Source: Desulfosporosinus fructosivorans (GTDB lineage: Bacteria > Bacillota > Desulfitobacteriia > Desulfitobacteriales > Desulfitobacteriaceae). From it: 64,000 bases of DNA. Shown here piece by piece: positions 46,197-54,318 of the stretch; the first letter of the stretch is position 1; each line of letters starts with the position of its first letter. The stretch lies in contig NZ_SPQQ01000003.1 in NCBI RefSeq assembly GCF_004766045.1, positions 62,001-126,000 on the forward strand. The letters run 5' to 3'. The translations under genes and the position numbers were made by a program. The notes beneath the pieces were generated by a model. The model was not told the DNA's origin, ran no database searches, and was given only the letters and a program-made list of their open reading frames with translations.

Positions 46197-46685
46197 CATT
46201 AAATATCTAAGGAGGAGTTTTGAGCCTAGCCAAGTTCCCAAAAAGACCGCGATTGCAAAAATCCATCCAGTAAGTGAACTAGAGGCAATTCCATTCAACA
46301 GGGCGCCGATATTACAACCATAAGCAATTCGTGCTCCGTAACCCATGAGTAGTCCACCAATCAAAGCAGAAAATAAGAACTTCTTATCTCGGATTGGCCG
46401 GAATCGAACCTGCGAAGCGACTAACGTTGCCCAAAAAGCACCAAGGATCAATCCGAGATTCAGATAAGTCCCAGAGGCAGCCATTAATTCCTTAAACGTA
46501 AATCCCCGGTCATCTAGCACTCCAAGGCTAGTACCGATCCATTCCGCCCAGTTTTCGATATTTAAAGTAATTCCCCAAGGTTTACCCCTCGCGATCAGAA
46601 CGAGTATGTTGAGCACACCCAAAAAAATTGCTCCTATCCAATAAGCCCAAGGGCCATGGAGGATTGCTTGCAAAGACTTTTTCAT
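46194..46685 (-). CDS. YeeE/YedE-family sulfur transport protein, C-terminal partner
   Basis: This 163-residue membrane protein has about four helices and the YeeE pattern LMGYGARIAYGCNIGALLNG, including the conserved cysteine thought to relay thiosulfate or other sulfur. Family TsuA proteins import thiosulfate. Here the usual single ~350-residue protein is split in two, with a TusA gene between the halves. It starts at ATG 46685, 14 nt after tusA. Confidence 0.85.
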   Translation of the reverse strand: MKKSLQAILHGPWAYWIGAIFLGVLNILVLIARGKPWGITLNIENWAEWIGTSLGVLDDRGFTFKELMAASGTYLNLGLILGAFWATLVASQVRFRPIRDKKFLFSALIGGLLMGYGARIAYGCNIGALLNGIASSSLTGWIFAIAVFLGTWLGSKLLLRYLM

Positions 46686-46699
46686 TGCATCACGCTCTC

Positions 46700-46972
46700 C
46701 TAATCATGCGTTTTTGTCAGTTCAAGATGCCATATTCCATTCGCTACTTCTTCTTCTTCAATAAGATACCGATTGGCTTTTGCCCAAACTACAATACCCC
46801 TTGAGGTACAACTGTGTTCAGTCTCGAGGACTAAAATATCACCGCATTGCATAGACAACAACTTTTTTTTGGCTTTAATTAGGGGAATCGGACACATTTC
46901 TCCCCATATCTCAATTGCAAAACGAGTCAACAGTCGTACACCTACTCCCCCAATTGTTTTTGCTGCCACCAT
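46700..46972 (-). CDS. TusA/SirA-family sulfur carrier
   Basis: The TusA fold shows the catalytic GEMCPIPLIKAKKKL with the CPxP motif, followed by GDILVLETEHSCTSRGIVVWA. TusA proteins accept persulfide sulfur and pass it on; TsuB beside thiosulfate transporter TsuA is of this type. The longest start, ATG 46972, overlaps yeeE by 31 nt. The family core begins only near residue 17, so a later TTG or CTG start after GGGGGAG is possible. It is part of a yeeE-tusA-yeeE operon. Confidence 0.85.
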   Translation of the reverse strand: MVAAKTIGGVGVRLLTRFAIEIWGEMCPIPLIKAKKKLLSMQCGDILVLETEHSCTSRGIVVWAKANRYLIEEEEVANGIWHLELTKTHD

Positions 46973-47571
46973 CTAGCCAATTGCCATAAGACCAACAATG
47001 CGGAAATTTCTAAAATGAGGGTTGGAATCCAACCTAAAATATCTGGTAAGAAAATCCCGGGCCACTCACCAAAGGCATTTCTCCAGTTGATTACCGACCG
47101 CTCTCCCAGAACAACGCCCAAAACCAAACCAAAAAACGCCACCCATTGCATGGCAAATCCTTCCCCAATACGCATAAGAATTCCGGACGTACAGCCACCG
47201 GCCAACACCATTCCGATCCCAAACAATAGTCCGCCGACAACGGTATGTACGCCCAACGGAAAAACATTGAGGACCAACGGGATATTTCTCTGTGAAGCTC
47301 CCCAGGAAACCAGTGCAAATCCAAGGATACTAATCCCCAAAAGTAAAAGAAAGGCTCGGGTGAGTTGAGTCATACCGATTAATATGGGATCACGCAAAGC
47401 AGACACAAGACAAAAACGGGACTTTTGTAAGACAAAACCCAAACTTATTCCAAGTGCCGTGATTAGCGTAAGACGAATGCTTATTTGAGAAAGGAGAGTG
47501 AGTAACAATGTAACAAATAGAATAAATCCGATGTTCCATTTCCATTGGGAACGAAAAGAACTATGCTCCAT
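46942..47571 (-). CDS. YeeE/YedE-family sulfur transport protein, N-terminal partner
   Basis: This 209-residue membrane protein has about five helices and the family motifs LGFVLQKSRFCLVSALRDP and GIGMVLAGGCTSGILMRIGEG, each with the conserved cysteine. Together with the 163-residue partner it should form a thiosulfate or other sulfur-compound importer. It starts at ATG 47571 and its stop lies inside the tusA frame. A good promoter (47609-47637) precedes it. A selenium-related role, as for YedE, is the main alternative. Confidence 0.85.
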   Translation of the reverse strand: MEHSSFRSQWKWNIGFILFVTLLLTLLSQISIRLTLITALGISLGFVLQKSRFCLVSALRDPILIGMTQLTRAFLLLLGISILGFALVSWGASQRNIPLVLNVFPLGVHTVVGGLLFGIGMVLAGGCTSGILMRIGEGFAMQWVAFFGLVLGVVLGERSVINWRNAFGEWPGIFLPDILGWIPTLILEISALLVLWQLARWWQQKQLGE

Positions 47572-47608
47572 CTTGTTCTCCTTTTCTTGTATTTAAACAA
47601 TTAGTTTA

Positions 47609-47637
47609 AGATTAATCTTTTTACTTTTGCCTGTCAA
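47609..47637 (-). promoter_or_regulatory. Promoter of the yeeE-tusA-yeeE operon
   Basis: Minus-strand TTGACA (47632-47637) and TAATCT (47609-47614) are 17 bp apart, 38 bp before the first ATG. Confidence 0.6.
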
Positions 47638-47774
47638 TGGAAATCGTAAGGACACTATATGGTATGTTTCATTGCAAGTTGATCGTAAGTCTAGGCTAGC
47701 TTGTTCCTAGGGAAGAAGTATTTTAACAAAAAGGGAGTCCCAATTAGAGGGAAGAACGGATTGGGAAGTTAGAG

Positions 47775-47813
47775 CTATTCGGTGACAAGGTGAAATAAAA
47801 AAGGTAGTATAGT
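47775..47813 (+). promoter_or_regulatory. Promoter-like element, copy 1
   Basis: CTATTCGGTGACAAGGTG, then AATAAAAAAGGTAGTATAG. The same pattern occurs at 49174-49213. GTGACA may serve as -35 and TATAGT as -10. Confidence 0.4.
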
Positions 47814-47864
47814 AGTATATAGGAAAGAAAATTAGGCTGGCCCATTGGCCTCGGAGGTAGTGAA

Positions 47865-47972
47865 GTGTCTAAAACAAAGAGTTTACACGTCGAGAAGTTC
47901 AAGAGGGGGAACCTCAGAACTGAATGCTTAAAAAAATTCCGTCATACTTTTCAGTGTGGCGGAATTTTTTAA
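47865..47972 (+). CDS. Possible 35-residue peptide upstream of a radical SAM gene
   Basis: GGAGGT lies 6 nt before GTG 47865, which opens 35 codons (MSKTKSLHVEKFKRGN... ending TFQCGGIF) with two cysteines. The TAA lies inside the T run of the terminator hairpin at 47935-47970, so the 3' end of the gene and the terminator coincide. It has its own promoter-like element and lies 95 nt before the radical SAM gene. It may be a modified peptide precursor, or a small RNA whose open frame is chance. Confidence 0.35.
   Translation: MSKTKSLHVEKFKRGNLRTECLKKFRHTFQCGGIF
47935..47970 (+). terminator. Rho-independent terminator
   Basis: AATTCCGTCATAC pairs with GTGTGGCGGAATT (one mismatch), followed by a T run. 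It closes a ~150-nt transcription unit starting near 47813. Confidence 0.75.
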
Positions 47973-48066
47973 TGCGTAGTTGTTGTAAGAGAAATCGTAC
48001 TTAAGAGGTGGAATTGAGCTATAATTATATTAATGAGTTGAGAATCGAGAGGAGTATGACTTAGGT

Positions 48067-49140
48067 ATGAAGGATATTGTCGACATAGTTTATCATCCCA
48101 CACCTTCGATCGAACGTCTTTATTTGGAATTAACCAGCCGTTGTAACTTGTCTTGTGAAATGTGTTACCGCCAAAATTGGCGGGAACTTATGGGAGATAT
48201 GTCGAGGGAGATGCTGAACTCTATTGCGGCTGAGGTAGTTGCTTTCCCTGATCTCAAGGAAGTGATTCTGGGAGGAATTGGTGAACCAACGATTGCCGAT
48301 AATTTTCGACAAGCGGTGGAACTATTCGCTTCTCGGTATGAAGTTACCGTGACCACCAACGGGACTACCTTGGACGACCCTATGATCAATTTTTTGCTTT
48401 CTAGTGGTGTTGCCCGGATAGCCTTGTCCGTTGATTCGACAGATGTACAGACGTTCGCTGCTATCCGGCATCAAAATGTACAAGGGATACTGGAGAGCAC
48501 GCGCCGTTTAGGTGAGAAGAGAACTATGGGGAGACCGGAAATTATATGGGAATTCTTGGCTATGAAGAGCACTCTTCCATATTTGGTCGAGACTGTGCGC
48601 CAGGCTGCACAACTGGGTGTCAATCGGGTCTTTGTTTCGCATATTCTACCGATGAGAGAAGAATCCATTGTTGAAACTCTTTATGCCCCCCTGCTTCCTG
48701 AGACCGAGTCAACCTTTCAAGAGGCTTTGTTTGTGGGACTGGCTAAAGGTGTGGAGGTAGTCCTACCTAAAAGTGAATTAAAAACAGATCGATACTGCAA
48801 ATTTATGGAAACTCAAAGTGCAGTTGTACGCTGGGACGGTCAGGTTTCTGGCTGTTATAGGTTTTTGCATTCTTATCCAGAATATGTTTTTGGGAGGCAC
48901 AAGCAGATTGAGGCCCATGGTTTTGGTTCACTCAGAGAGCAATCGTTGTTTGAAATATGGACTACTCCTCAATTTATGAGTTATCGTTACAATGTTCTAC
49001 ACGGAGAATACGCATCGTGTCCTGATTGTAAGTGGGTCGATGGGTGCGATATGGTTCTTCGGGCAGACATGGATTGCTTGGGTCATGCTCCATCTTGTGG
49101 AGATTGTCTTTGGGGACGGGGAATAACAGTTTGTCCATGA
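48067..49140 (+). CDS. Radical SAM/SPASM-domain protein
   Basis: This 357-residue protein has a radical SAM core with CNLSCEMC at about 25-32 and GGIGEPT for SAM binding. A C-terminal cysteine-rich SPASM region (CPDCKWVDGCD, CLGHAPSCGDCLWGRG) would bind extra Fe-S clusters. It resembles the SPASM maturases associated with tungsten aldehyde oxidoreductases, but no such oxidoreductase is in the window. Other SPASM proteins modify short peptides. The ribosome site is weak: GAGAGGAG first meets a two-codon ATG-ACT-TAG, suggesting coupled initiation. The target is unknown. Confidence 0.88.
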   Translation: MKDIVDIVYHPTPSIERLYLELTSRCNLSCEMCYRQNWRELMGDMSREMLNSIAAEVVAFPDLKEVILGGIGEPTIADNFRQAVELFASRYEVTVTTNGTTLDDPMINFLLSSGVARIALSVDSTDVQTFAAIRHQNVQGILESTRRLGEKRTMGRPEIIWEFLAMKSTLPYLVETVRQAAQLGVNRVFVSHILPMREESIVETLYAPLLPETESTFQEALFVGLAKGVEVVLPKSELKTDRYCKFMETQSAVVRWDGQVSGCYRFLHSYPEYVFGRHKQIEAHGFGSLREQSLFEIWTTPQFMSYRYNVLHGEYASCPDCKWVDGCDMVLRADMDCLGHAPSCGDCLWGRGITVCP

Positions 49141-49148
49141 ATTCTTTT

Positions 49149-49213
49149 GATCTTTAGTTTAACAAGTCACTCACTATTTCGGTGACAAAGTGCAGTAAAA
49201 CGAGATAGAATAG
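49149..49213 (+). promoter_or_regulatory. Repeat core fused to promoter-like element, copy 2
   Basis: A family-A core (TGATCTTTAGTTTAACAAG, 49149-49167) leads into CTATTTCGGTGACAAAGTG with AGTAAAACGAGATAGAATAG (49174-49213). The second part matches 47775-47813. GTGACA and TAGAAT lie 18 bp apart and would drive the UPF0316 gene. Confidence 0.45.
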
Positions 49214-49258
49214 AGGTTGGTCTAGAATAATCAAAAGGGCTAATGATGGAGGGAACTA

Positions 49259-49777
49259 ATGGAACTTATCTTTATAATTATAGGGATTAACATTGTCTAT
49301 GTTTCGATTTATACCCTGCGTATGATTTTTGTCATTAAGGGGCAGAGAATTTTGGCGACTATGCTTTCCATGGTCGAGATTTTTGTTTATATGACTGGGT
49401 TAGGAATTGTCCTGAATAACTTGGACAACCACTGGAATCTAGGAGCTTATTGCCTCGGTTATGGTTTAGGTGTGTATATAGGCAGTCGCATTGAGGAGTA
49501 TTTAGCTTTAGGATATGTGACAGTTCAAGTTACCGTAGATTGTGTTGAAGTCGAAATCCCGTCAAAGTTACGGGAATATGGATACGGTGTGACTTCCTGG
49601 TTAGCCGATGGTAAGGATGGAAGTAGGCTCATGATGCAGGTTTTGGCGAAGCGGTCTAACGAACGTAAGTTATTGAGTATCCTCAATAAGCTCTGTCCCA
49701 AGGCTTTTGTCATCTCTTTTGAACCTAAAAATTTTAGAGGCGGATTTTGGGTCAAACGAATACCAAAGCCTTTCTAA
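49259..49777 (+). CDS. UPF0316 (DUF5698/DUF2179) membrane protein
   Basis: This 172-residue protein has three N-terminal membrane segments (IIGINIVYVSIYTLRMIFV, GYGLGVYIGSRIEEYLALGY) followed by a small soluble DUF2179-type domain (GYGVTSWLADGKDG, FEPKNFRGGFWVKR). The family is conserved in Firmicutes and has no settled function; the C-terminal fold is seen in nucleotide-sensing membrane proteins. ATG 49259 has GGAGGG upstream. Confidence 0.85.
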   Translation: MELIFIIIGINIVYVSIYTLRMIFVIKGQRILATMLSMVEIFVYMTGLGIVLNNLDNHWNLGAYCLGYGLGVYIGSRIEEYLALGYVTVQVTVDCVEVEIPSKLREYGYGVTSWLADGKDGSRLMMQVLAKRSNERKLLSILNKLCPKAFVISFEPKNFRGGFWVKRIPKPF

Positions 49778-49812
49778 CTAGTGCAGCAAAAAATTCTCCC
49801 GCTAAGGGCAAG

Positions 49813-49919
49813 ATGAAGAAGAGTTCTGTTAGCATAAATGCCAACAGAACTCTTCTTCATCCAATCGTGAGACTCCCACTTCTAGATCATCATGATCAGT
49901 GGAGATATCGACAAGTTTA
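49813..49919. terminator. Strong terminator plus partial family-A repeat
   Basis: An 18-bp perfect stem (ATGAAGAAGAGTTCTGTT, 49813-49830, and complement at 49843-49860) separates the convergent UPF0316 and ferritin genes. It is followed by a partial family-A copy (CCAATCGTGAGACTCCCACTT) that runs into the ferritin stop. Confidence 0.65.
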
Positions 49920-50429
49920 ACCAGGAATTACTGCGGGAACATATAAGCGCTGGGCAAGTTCGCTATCGATCATAAAGAGTCCTGCTCCGTCTCCTTTAAT
50001 GAGTTTAAGTCTGTTAAGAACACGAGACATATTTTCCTCTTCTTCCGCCTGTTCGGTAATGAACCACTGAAGAAAAATATCCGTTGTATGATCTTTGACT
50101 TCTCGTGCAATGTCCATAAGGGAATAGATGGATTGTGTTACAAATTGCTCATGCTTTAACGTTAGTTCAAATACTTCTTGGGGACTGGAAAATTCACTTT
50201 GGGGTTTTTGGATCTCGGGGAAAGTTACTTTGCCACCAATTTTGTTCAGATAATTAAAAAAGCCCAAGGCATGATCCCGTTCTTCCTGAACCTGAACTCG
50301 GAAAAAGTTGGCAAATCCATCAAGGTTTATGGAGGAAAAATATGCTTGCATAGCAAGATAAAAATAGGCTGAGTAAAGTTCTTTATTTACCTGTTCGTTG
50401 AGAGCTTGAATCATTTTTTCGTTTTGCAA
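49917..50429 (-). CDS. ftnA: Non-heme ferritin
   Basis: This 170-residue four-helix protein has ferroxidase ligands in NKELYSAYFYLAMQAYF, VQEERDHALGFFNYL and FITEQAEEEENMSRVL. It stores iron and consumes peroxide or oxygen equivalents. TTG 50429 follows AGGTGG at 6 nt; ATG at codon 6 is an alternative. Its neighbours are UspA stress genes, consistent with an oxidative or iron stress role. Confidence 0.92.
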   Translation of the reverse strand: MQNEKMIQALNEQVNKELYSAYFYLAMQAYFSSINLDGFANFFRVQVQEERDHALGFFNYLNKIGGKVTFPEIQKPQSEFSSPQEVFELTLKHEQFVTQSIYSLMDIAREVKDHTTDIFLQWFITEQAEEEENMSRVLNRLKLIKGDGAGLFMIDSELAQRLYVPAVIPG

Positions 50430-50663
50430 TGTTGGCCACCTACCTTTTTGTTAGAATTAACGTTTATACGTCTAGATATACATTCTACATCATTCTACAA
50501 AGTTCCTGCGTTTTGTAGGGACTTTTAAAAAATAATAAATCTAAATTACTGAAATATTTGTTGAAATTATTACCAAATCAAGAAGGATTAATATGTTGAG
50601 CGTTGAATATAGTCTAACAGGAAGATGCCGTGATGGGTAATGAATGAGGAGGTGCTAACTGAA

Positions 50664-51092
50664 ATGTATAAAAGAATAATGGTTCCAACAGATGCCTCAG
50701 AATATTCGCGTCGGGCGCTAATAGCTGCTTTGGAAATTGCAAGGAAATTTCAAGCGGAAGTTGTTCTTCTATTCGTTACGTACACCCCAGAAGCGTATTG
50801 GGGCTATAATCCAGCGTATACTATTGAGATTTCGAAAGAACAAATCGAAGAAACAGGGGACCAGACGTTAAGGGCAACCGTTGTAGGTATCGATATGGGT
50901 GACGTTCCCTTGAAGAAGAAAAAAATACAAGGTCACCCATCGACCGTGATCTTAGAGGAAATCCACAATGAGAACATAGACTTAGTAGTTATGGGAAGTC
51001 ATGGATACGGACCAATTGCTGGAGCAGTGTTGGGCAGTGTGAGTCAGCGAGTCCTCCGGAAGTCAACGTGTCCTGTTCTAATCGTGAAGTAA
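50664..51092 (+). CDS. Universal stress protein A family, copy 1
   Basis: This 142-residue UspA-fold protein starts MYKRIMVPTDASEYSRRAL and ends with the ATP-binding G-2X-G-9X-G-S/T motif (GSHGYGPIAGAVLGSVSQ) and CPVLIVK. ATG 50664 has GAGGAGGTG upstream, eight codons inside the open frame. Most residues agree with copy 3. Members bind ATP or AMP and act in stress survival, often without known partners. Confidence 0.9.
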   Translation: MYKRIMVPTDASEYSRRALIAALEIARKFQAEVVLLFVTYTPEAYWGYNPAYTIEISKEQIEETGDQTLRATVVGIDMGDVPLKKKKIQGHPSTVILEEIHNENIDLVVMGSHGYGPIAGAVLGSVSQRVLRKSTCPVLIVK

Positions 51093-51111
51093 ATAAAGCT
51101 ACCAGAGGTTG

Positions 51112-51176
51112 AAAGGCTATTGACGATTGTAATCGTTAGTAGCCTTTTTATTTATCTAGTTGAACGAGTTCGCTGG
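51112..51176 (+). terminator. Terminator and family-A fragment after usp copy 1
   Basis: AAAGGCTATTGACGATT pairs with AATCGTTAGTAGCCTTT, followed by TTT. A family-A core (TATCTAGTTGAACGAGTTCG) lies directly behind at 51153-51172. Confidence 0.65.
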
Positions 51177-51305
51177 TACTTTTACCATTTTCTTGGACAA
51201 ATGTTGAAAGATTTATTTTATAAAGTAAAGAAGGATTCAAATAATAGAATGCAGAATATTATCAGTAGTTCGGGATCTAAAAAAGATGATATAGGAGACT
51301 GAGTG

Positions 51306-51734
51306 ATGTTTAAAAGAATATTAGTAGCAACCGATGCCTCAGAGTATTCAGTTCGAGCGTTAAAAACTGCATTGGAAATTGCTAAAACCTTTGGTGGGGA
51401 AGTCGAGGTTTTGAATGTTATGTACCTTCGGGAAGCCTACTGGGGTTACAATGTAGTTTATAGCGTTTTAGTTCCGCCAGAACAAATTCAAGACGCAGGA
51501 GAACTTGCCATAGAGGCAACACTTAAAGGAATCGAAGTGGGAAATGTCTCTCTGAAGAAGAAAGTAGTTCAGGGATATCCAGCGGCTATGATCTTAGAAG
51601 AAGTTGGGAAAGAGGACATAGATTTAGTAGTCATGGGGAGCCATGGTTACGGTCCGATTGCCGGTTCTGTGTTAGGCAGCGTGAGTCAGCGCGTCCTCCA
51701 GCAAGCAGAGTGCCCTGTTCTTATTGTTAAATAA
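51306..51734 (+). CDS. Universal stress protein A family, copy 2
   Basis: This 142-residue UspA protein opens with KRILVATDASEYSVRALK and ends with the same ATP-binding glycine motif (GSHGYGPIAGSVLGSVSQ) and CPVLIVK. It is more diverged than copies 1 and 3, with VLNVMYLREAYWGYNVVY in the ligand region. ATG 51306 has GGAG 8 nt upstream; the preceding GTG 51303 is possible. Confidence 0.9.
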   Translation: MFKRILVATDASEYSVRALKTALEIAKTFGGEVEVLNVMYLREAYWGYNVVYSVLVPPEQIQDAGELAIEATLKGIEVGNVSLKKKVVQGYPAAMILEEVGKEDIDLVVMGSHGYGPIAGSVLGSVSQRVLQQAECPVLIVK

Positions 51735-51851
51735 ATGGACTCGGTAATATCTTTTTCTTAAGCGGATCAAAAAAAAGGATTTAACAGGTAAAGCATGGAA
51801 TAAGTTGTATTAGACGACCATGATCTGGAAATGAAGAAGGGGGAATGGTTA

Positions 51852-52280
51852 ATGTACAAAAGAATATTGGTCCCAACAGATGCCTCGGAATATTCGCGTC
51901 GGGCGTTAATATCTGCTTTGGACCTTGCAAGGAAATTTCAAGCAGAAGTGGTCCTTCTATTCGTCACGTACACCCCAGAAGCTTATTGGGAGTATAATCC
52001 AGCTTATTCTATCGATGTTTCGCAAGAGCTAATTGAAGAAACAGGGGAAAACACGTTAAACGCTACACTTGAAGGAATCGATATAGGTGACGTCCCTTTG
52101 AAAAGGAAGAAAATACAGGGACACCCGTCGACCGTGATTTTAGAGGAAATTAGCAATGAGAACATAGACCTTGTTGTGATGGGGAGCCATGGGTACGGGC
52201 CGATTGCTCGGGTTGTGTTAGGCAGTGTGAGCCAGCGCGTCCTCCGAAAATCAACGTGTCCTGTTCTGATCGTGAAGTAA
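51852..52280 (+). CDS. Universal stress protein A family, copy 3
   Basis: This 142-residue UspA protein is closely similar to copy 1 (ALISALDLARKFQAEVVLLF, YTPEAYWEYNPAYSIDV). The ATP motif has arginine at one glycine-flanking position (GYGPIARVVLGSVSQ), the only change in this loop among the three copies. ATG 51852 has GGGGGA 7 nt upstream. Tandem duplication is clear. Confidence 0.9.
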   Translation: MYKRILVPTDASEYSRRALISALDLARKFQAEVVLLFVTYTPEAYWEYNPAYSIDVSQELIEETGENTLNATLEGIDIGDVPLKRKKIQGHPSTVILEEISNENIDLVVMGSHGYGPIARVVLGSVSQRVLRKSTCPVLIVK

Positions 52281-52302
52281 GTGAAAGCTTCCGAATATTA
52301 AT

Positions 52303-52339
52303 AAGGCTGTTAACGATTAAATCCGTTAACAGCCTTTTC
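52303..52339 (+). terminator. Terminator after usp copy 3
   Basis: AAGGCTGTTAACG pairs perfectly with CGTTAACAGCCTT around ATTAAATC, followed by TTCC. Confidence 0.75.
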
Positions 52340-52403
52340 CTGTAGAAGAGTTAGTAAAGTACAAGGGTGTGGCGGAACTTTTTCGCCATCGTGCTAGACT
52401 ATG

Positions 52404-52910
52404 CTAAAACGGAAGTCCCAATCGGCGAATGAGTGCAAATCCTGCTCGTTTGGCGAGGGGAAGAAATACTTTGCGGGCCAGCGGAAGGCCAACGCGTTGG
52501 ACGAGGGGAATACCCACTTTGCGTGCCAGGGGAGGTCCAAGGTGTTGAGCAAGAGGGATGCCTACTTTGCGGGCCAGAGGAGGTCCGAACTGTCTCATCA
52601 GAGAAGGACCATATTGTTTTACAAGGATTCCAGCTTGTTGCTGCCAGAGGTTAGAAGATCTGGCCGTAGTGGAAGAGGTTTCCGGTAAGGCAAGTTGCTT
52701 TAGAACTGAAGCCGGTTGGTTCACCGGTTGGATCGCTGGTTGGACTATGGGCTGAGTTGTTTGAGAAGTCGGTGTAGCAATTGGTTGTTGAACAGGTAAT
52801 GGTGATGTTGCTGCTGGACTTGGAACAGGATTACTCCCCTGTCGCTGAATCGGAGAGAACTTGTTGTAGTGATTTGGATATAAGCCTCGTTGCCCCATCA
52901 ACGATGACAT
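52404..52910 (-). CDS. Protein with Pro/Gln-rich linker and 16-residue basic repeats
   Basis: This 168-residue protein is of unknown function. Residues ~1-25 are polar (SSLMGQRGLYPNHYNKF); ~26-75 are rich in P, Q, S and T. The C-terminal ~75 residues are near-identical 16-residue units: GPPLARKVGIPLAQHL, GPPLARKVGIPLVQRV, GLPLARKVFLPLAKRA and a partial unit, with a weaker one before. Each half-unit has the form G-x-P-L-x-R/K, giving a cationic amphipathic array. ATG 52910 has GGGGG 7 nt upstream. A loose resemblance to YqfQ/VrrA-type coat or repeat proteins is possible, not shown. No signal peptide is evident. Confidence 0.6.
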   Translation of the reverse strand: MSSLMGQRGLYPNHYNKFSPIQRQGSNPVPSPAATSPLPVQQPIATPTSQTTQPIVQPAIQPVNQPASVLKQLALPETSSTTARSSNLWQQQAGILVKQYGPSLMRQFGPPLARKVGIPLAQHLGPPLARKVGIPLVQRVGLPLARKVFLPLAKRAGFALIRRLGLPF

Positions 52911-53001
52911 GGGCAAGCCCCCTTTATCTTAAATGTGAGAATTATTTGGTTGATAATACACGGTATGCCTTAAATGGATTAATGTTCCATAATAGGTAAA
53001 A

Positions 53002-54318
53002 TTAATCCATTGGCCTGCCTTTTGTTTCTTCACCAAGGATGATAACGTTTAAAGCAGTTAGAATAAGTACTGAAGCAAACATGAGGAAAACTGATTGAGA
53101 AGATAAATGGTAGGAGCCTATCATTAAGCCAACGACCACTGGGGCAATTATTCCCCCGATTCTGCCAAATCCAGCAGCCCAACCAGACCCGGTTGCCCGA
53201 GCATGTGTTGGGTAAAGCTCTGGGGTATAGGTATAGACAATACCCCATGCGCCAAGGTTAAAGAAGGACATCAAAGATCCTGTCAGCAGAATGGTTTGCA
53301 CATTCGAGCTTTGACCAAAGAAATACGCGGAAATTGCCGTACCAATAAGATAAATAGACAGCGTAGGCTTTCGGCCGACTTTGTCGACTAAATACGCAGC
53401 ACTGAAATATCCAGGGATTTGAGCAACAGTCATTACTATGACGTACTCAAAGCTTTTGGTTAAGGAAAATCCCTTCAGGGCGAGTAGAGAAGGAAGCCAG
53501 GTGAAGATTCCGTAATAGGCGTAGACCACACCGAACCAGAGAAGCCAGAGAAAGATGGTTCTCCGAATGAATTTGCTAGAAAAGAGTTCTTTGACCGCTA
53601 TCTTCGATGGAGATTTAGAATTAGGTTGTGAAGCCAGTTCAGTTGTCGTGCGACTTATCCCAGACTGCGCTTCGATGACTTTCAAGATGGCTTCAGCTTG
53701 AACGATTTTCCCCTTGGACACTAAGTAGCGAGGTGATTCTGGGATAGACTTCCAAAGATAAAAAATATAGAGAGCTGGAAGGGAACCAATGTAGAACGCG
53801 GTTTGCCAACCGAAGCGAGGAATGATTATATAAGAGATCAAAGCTGCCAAGAGCCACCCTATGGCCCAAAAACTTTCCAATAAAACAAGAAATTTCCCAC
53901 GGTGTTTAATTGGAGAAAATTCACTCACTAGCGTTACAGCAACGGGAAGCTGGCCCCCTAAGCCAAATCCAACTAAAAAACGGAAGACTAAAAGGGATTC
54001 GTAGTTCCAAGACAGTCCACATAATCCAGTTGCGAGACTATAGATAACAAGTGTGGCTGCAAAAACCTTTTTACGGCCGAAAAGATCTGCAATTGTCCCC
54101 GAAAGAATAGCCCCAATTGCCATCCCGACGAGCCCAATACTCCCAATCGTGCCAACTTGCTCAGGACTAAGTTGCCAGGTCTTCATTAGTACGGGAAGGA
54201 CAAAAGAAATAATGCCGGTGTCCATGGAGTCAAACATCCAACCTAGACCAGCCGTGATCAGGAGAAGATAATGAAATCTGGATACTGGTAATGATTCCAG
54301 GCGTTCGGTTATGGTCAT
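53002..54318 (-). CDS. MFS transporter, metabolite:H+ symporter type
   Basis: This about 438-residue protein has twelve membrane helices with a sugar-porter/AAHS-like pattern: GWMFDSMDTGIISFVLP, motif A GTIADLFGRKKVFAAT, RFLVGFGLGGQLPVA and PESPRYLVSKGK in the central loop, then YTPELYPTHARATGSGW. These favour uptake of an organic acid, aromatic acid or sugar. ATG 54318 has AAAGGAA upstream; the frame extends to 54387 without a ribosome site. It is divergent from the sigma-54 regulator and might belong to the same catabolic system. Confidence 0.88.
   Translation of the reverse strand: MTITERLESLPVSRFHYLLLITAGLGWMFDSMDTGIISFVLPVLMKTWQLSPEQVGTIGSIGLVGMAIGAILSGTIADLFGRKKVFAATLVIYSLATGLCGLSWNYESLLVFRFLVGFGLGGQLPVAVTLVSEFSPIKHRGKFLVLLESFWAIGWLLAALISYIIIPRFGWQTAFYIGSLPALYIFYLWKSIPESPRYLVSKGKIVQAEAILKVIEAQSGISRTTTELASQPNSKSPSKIAVKELFSSKFIRRTIFLWLLWFGVVYAYYGIFTWLPSLLALKGFSLTKSFEYVIVMTVAQIPGYFSAAYLVDKVGRKPTLSIYLIGTAISAYFFGQSSNVQTILLTGSLMSFFNLGAWGIVYTYTPELYPTHARATGSGWAAGFGRIGGIIAPVVVGLMIGSYHLSSQSVFLMFASVLILTALNVIILGEETKGRPMD

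Noticed and set aside
47813..47972. Known riboswitch or T-box upstream of the radical SAM gene
   Set aside because: I looked for T-box, c-di-GMP, ZTP, THF and cobalamin signature blocks and found none.
51120..51302. 60-codon frame between usp copies 1 and 2
   Set aside because: It begins inside the terminator hairpin and reads through a family-A repeat core; it has no ribosome site.
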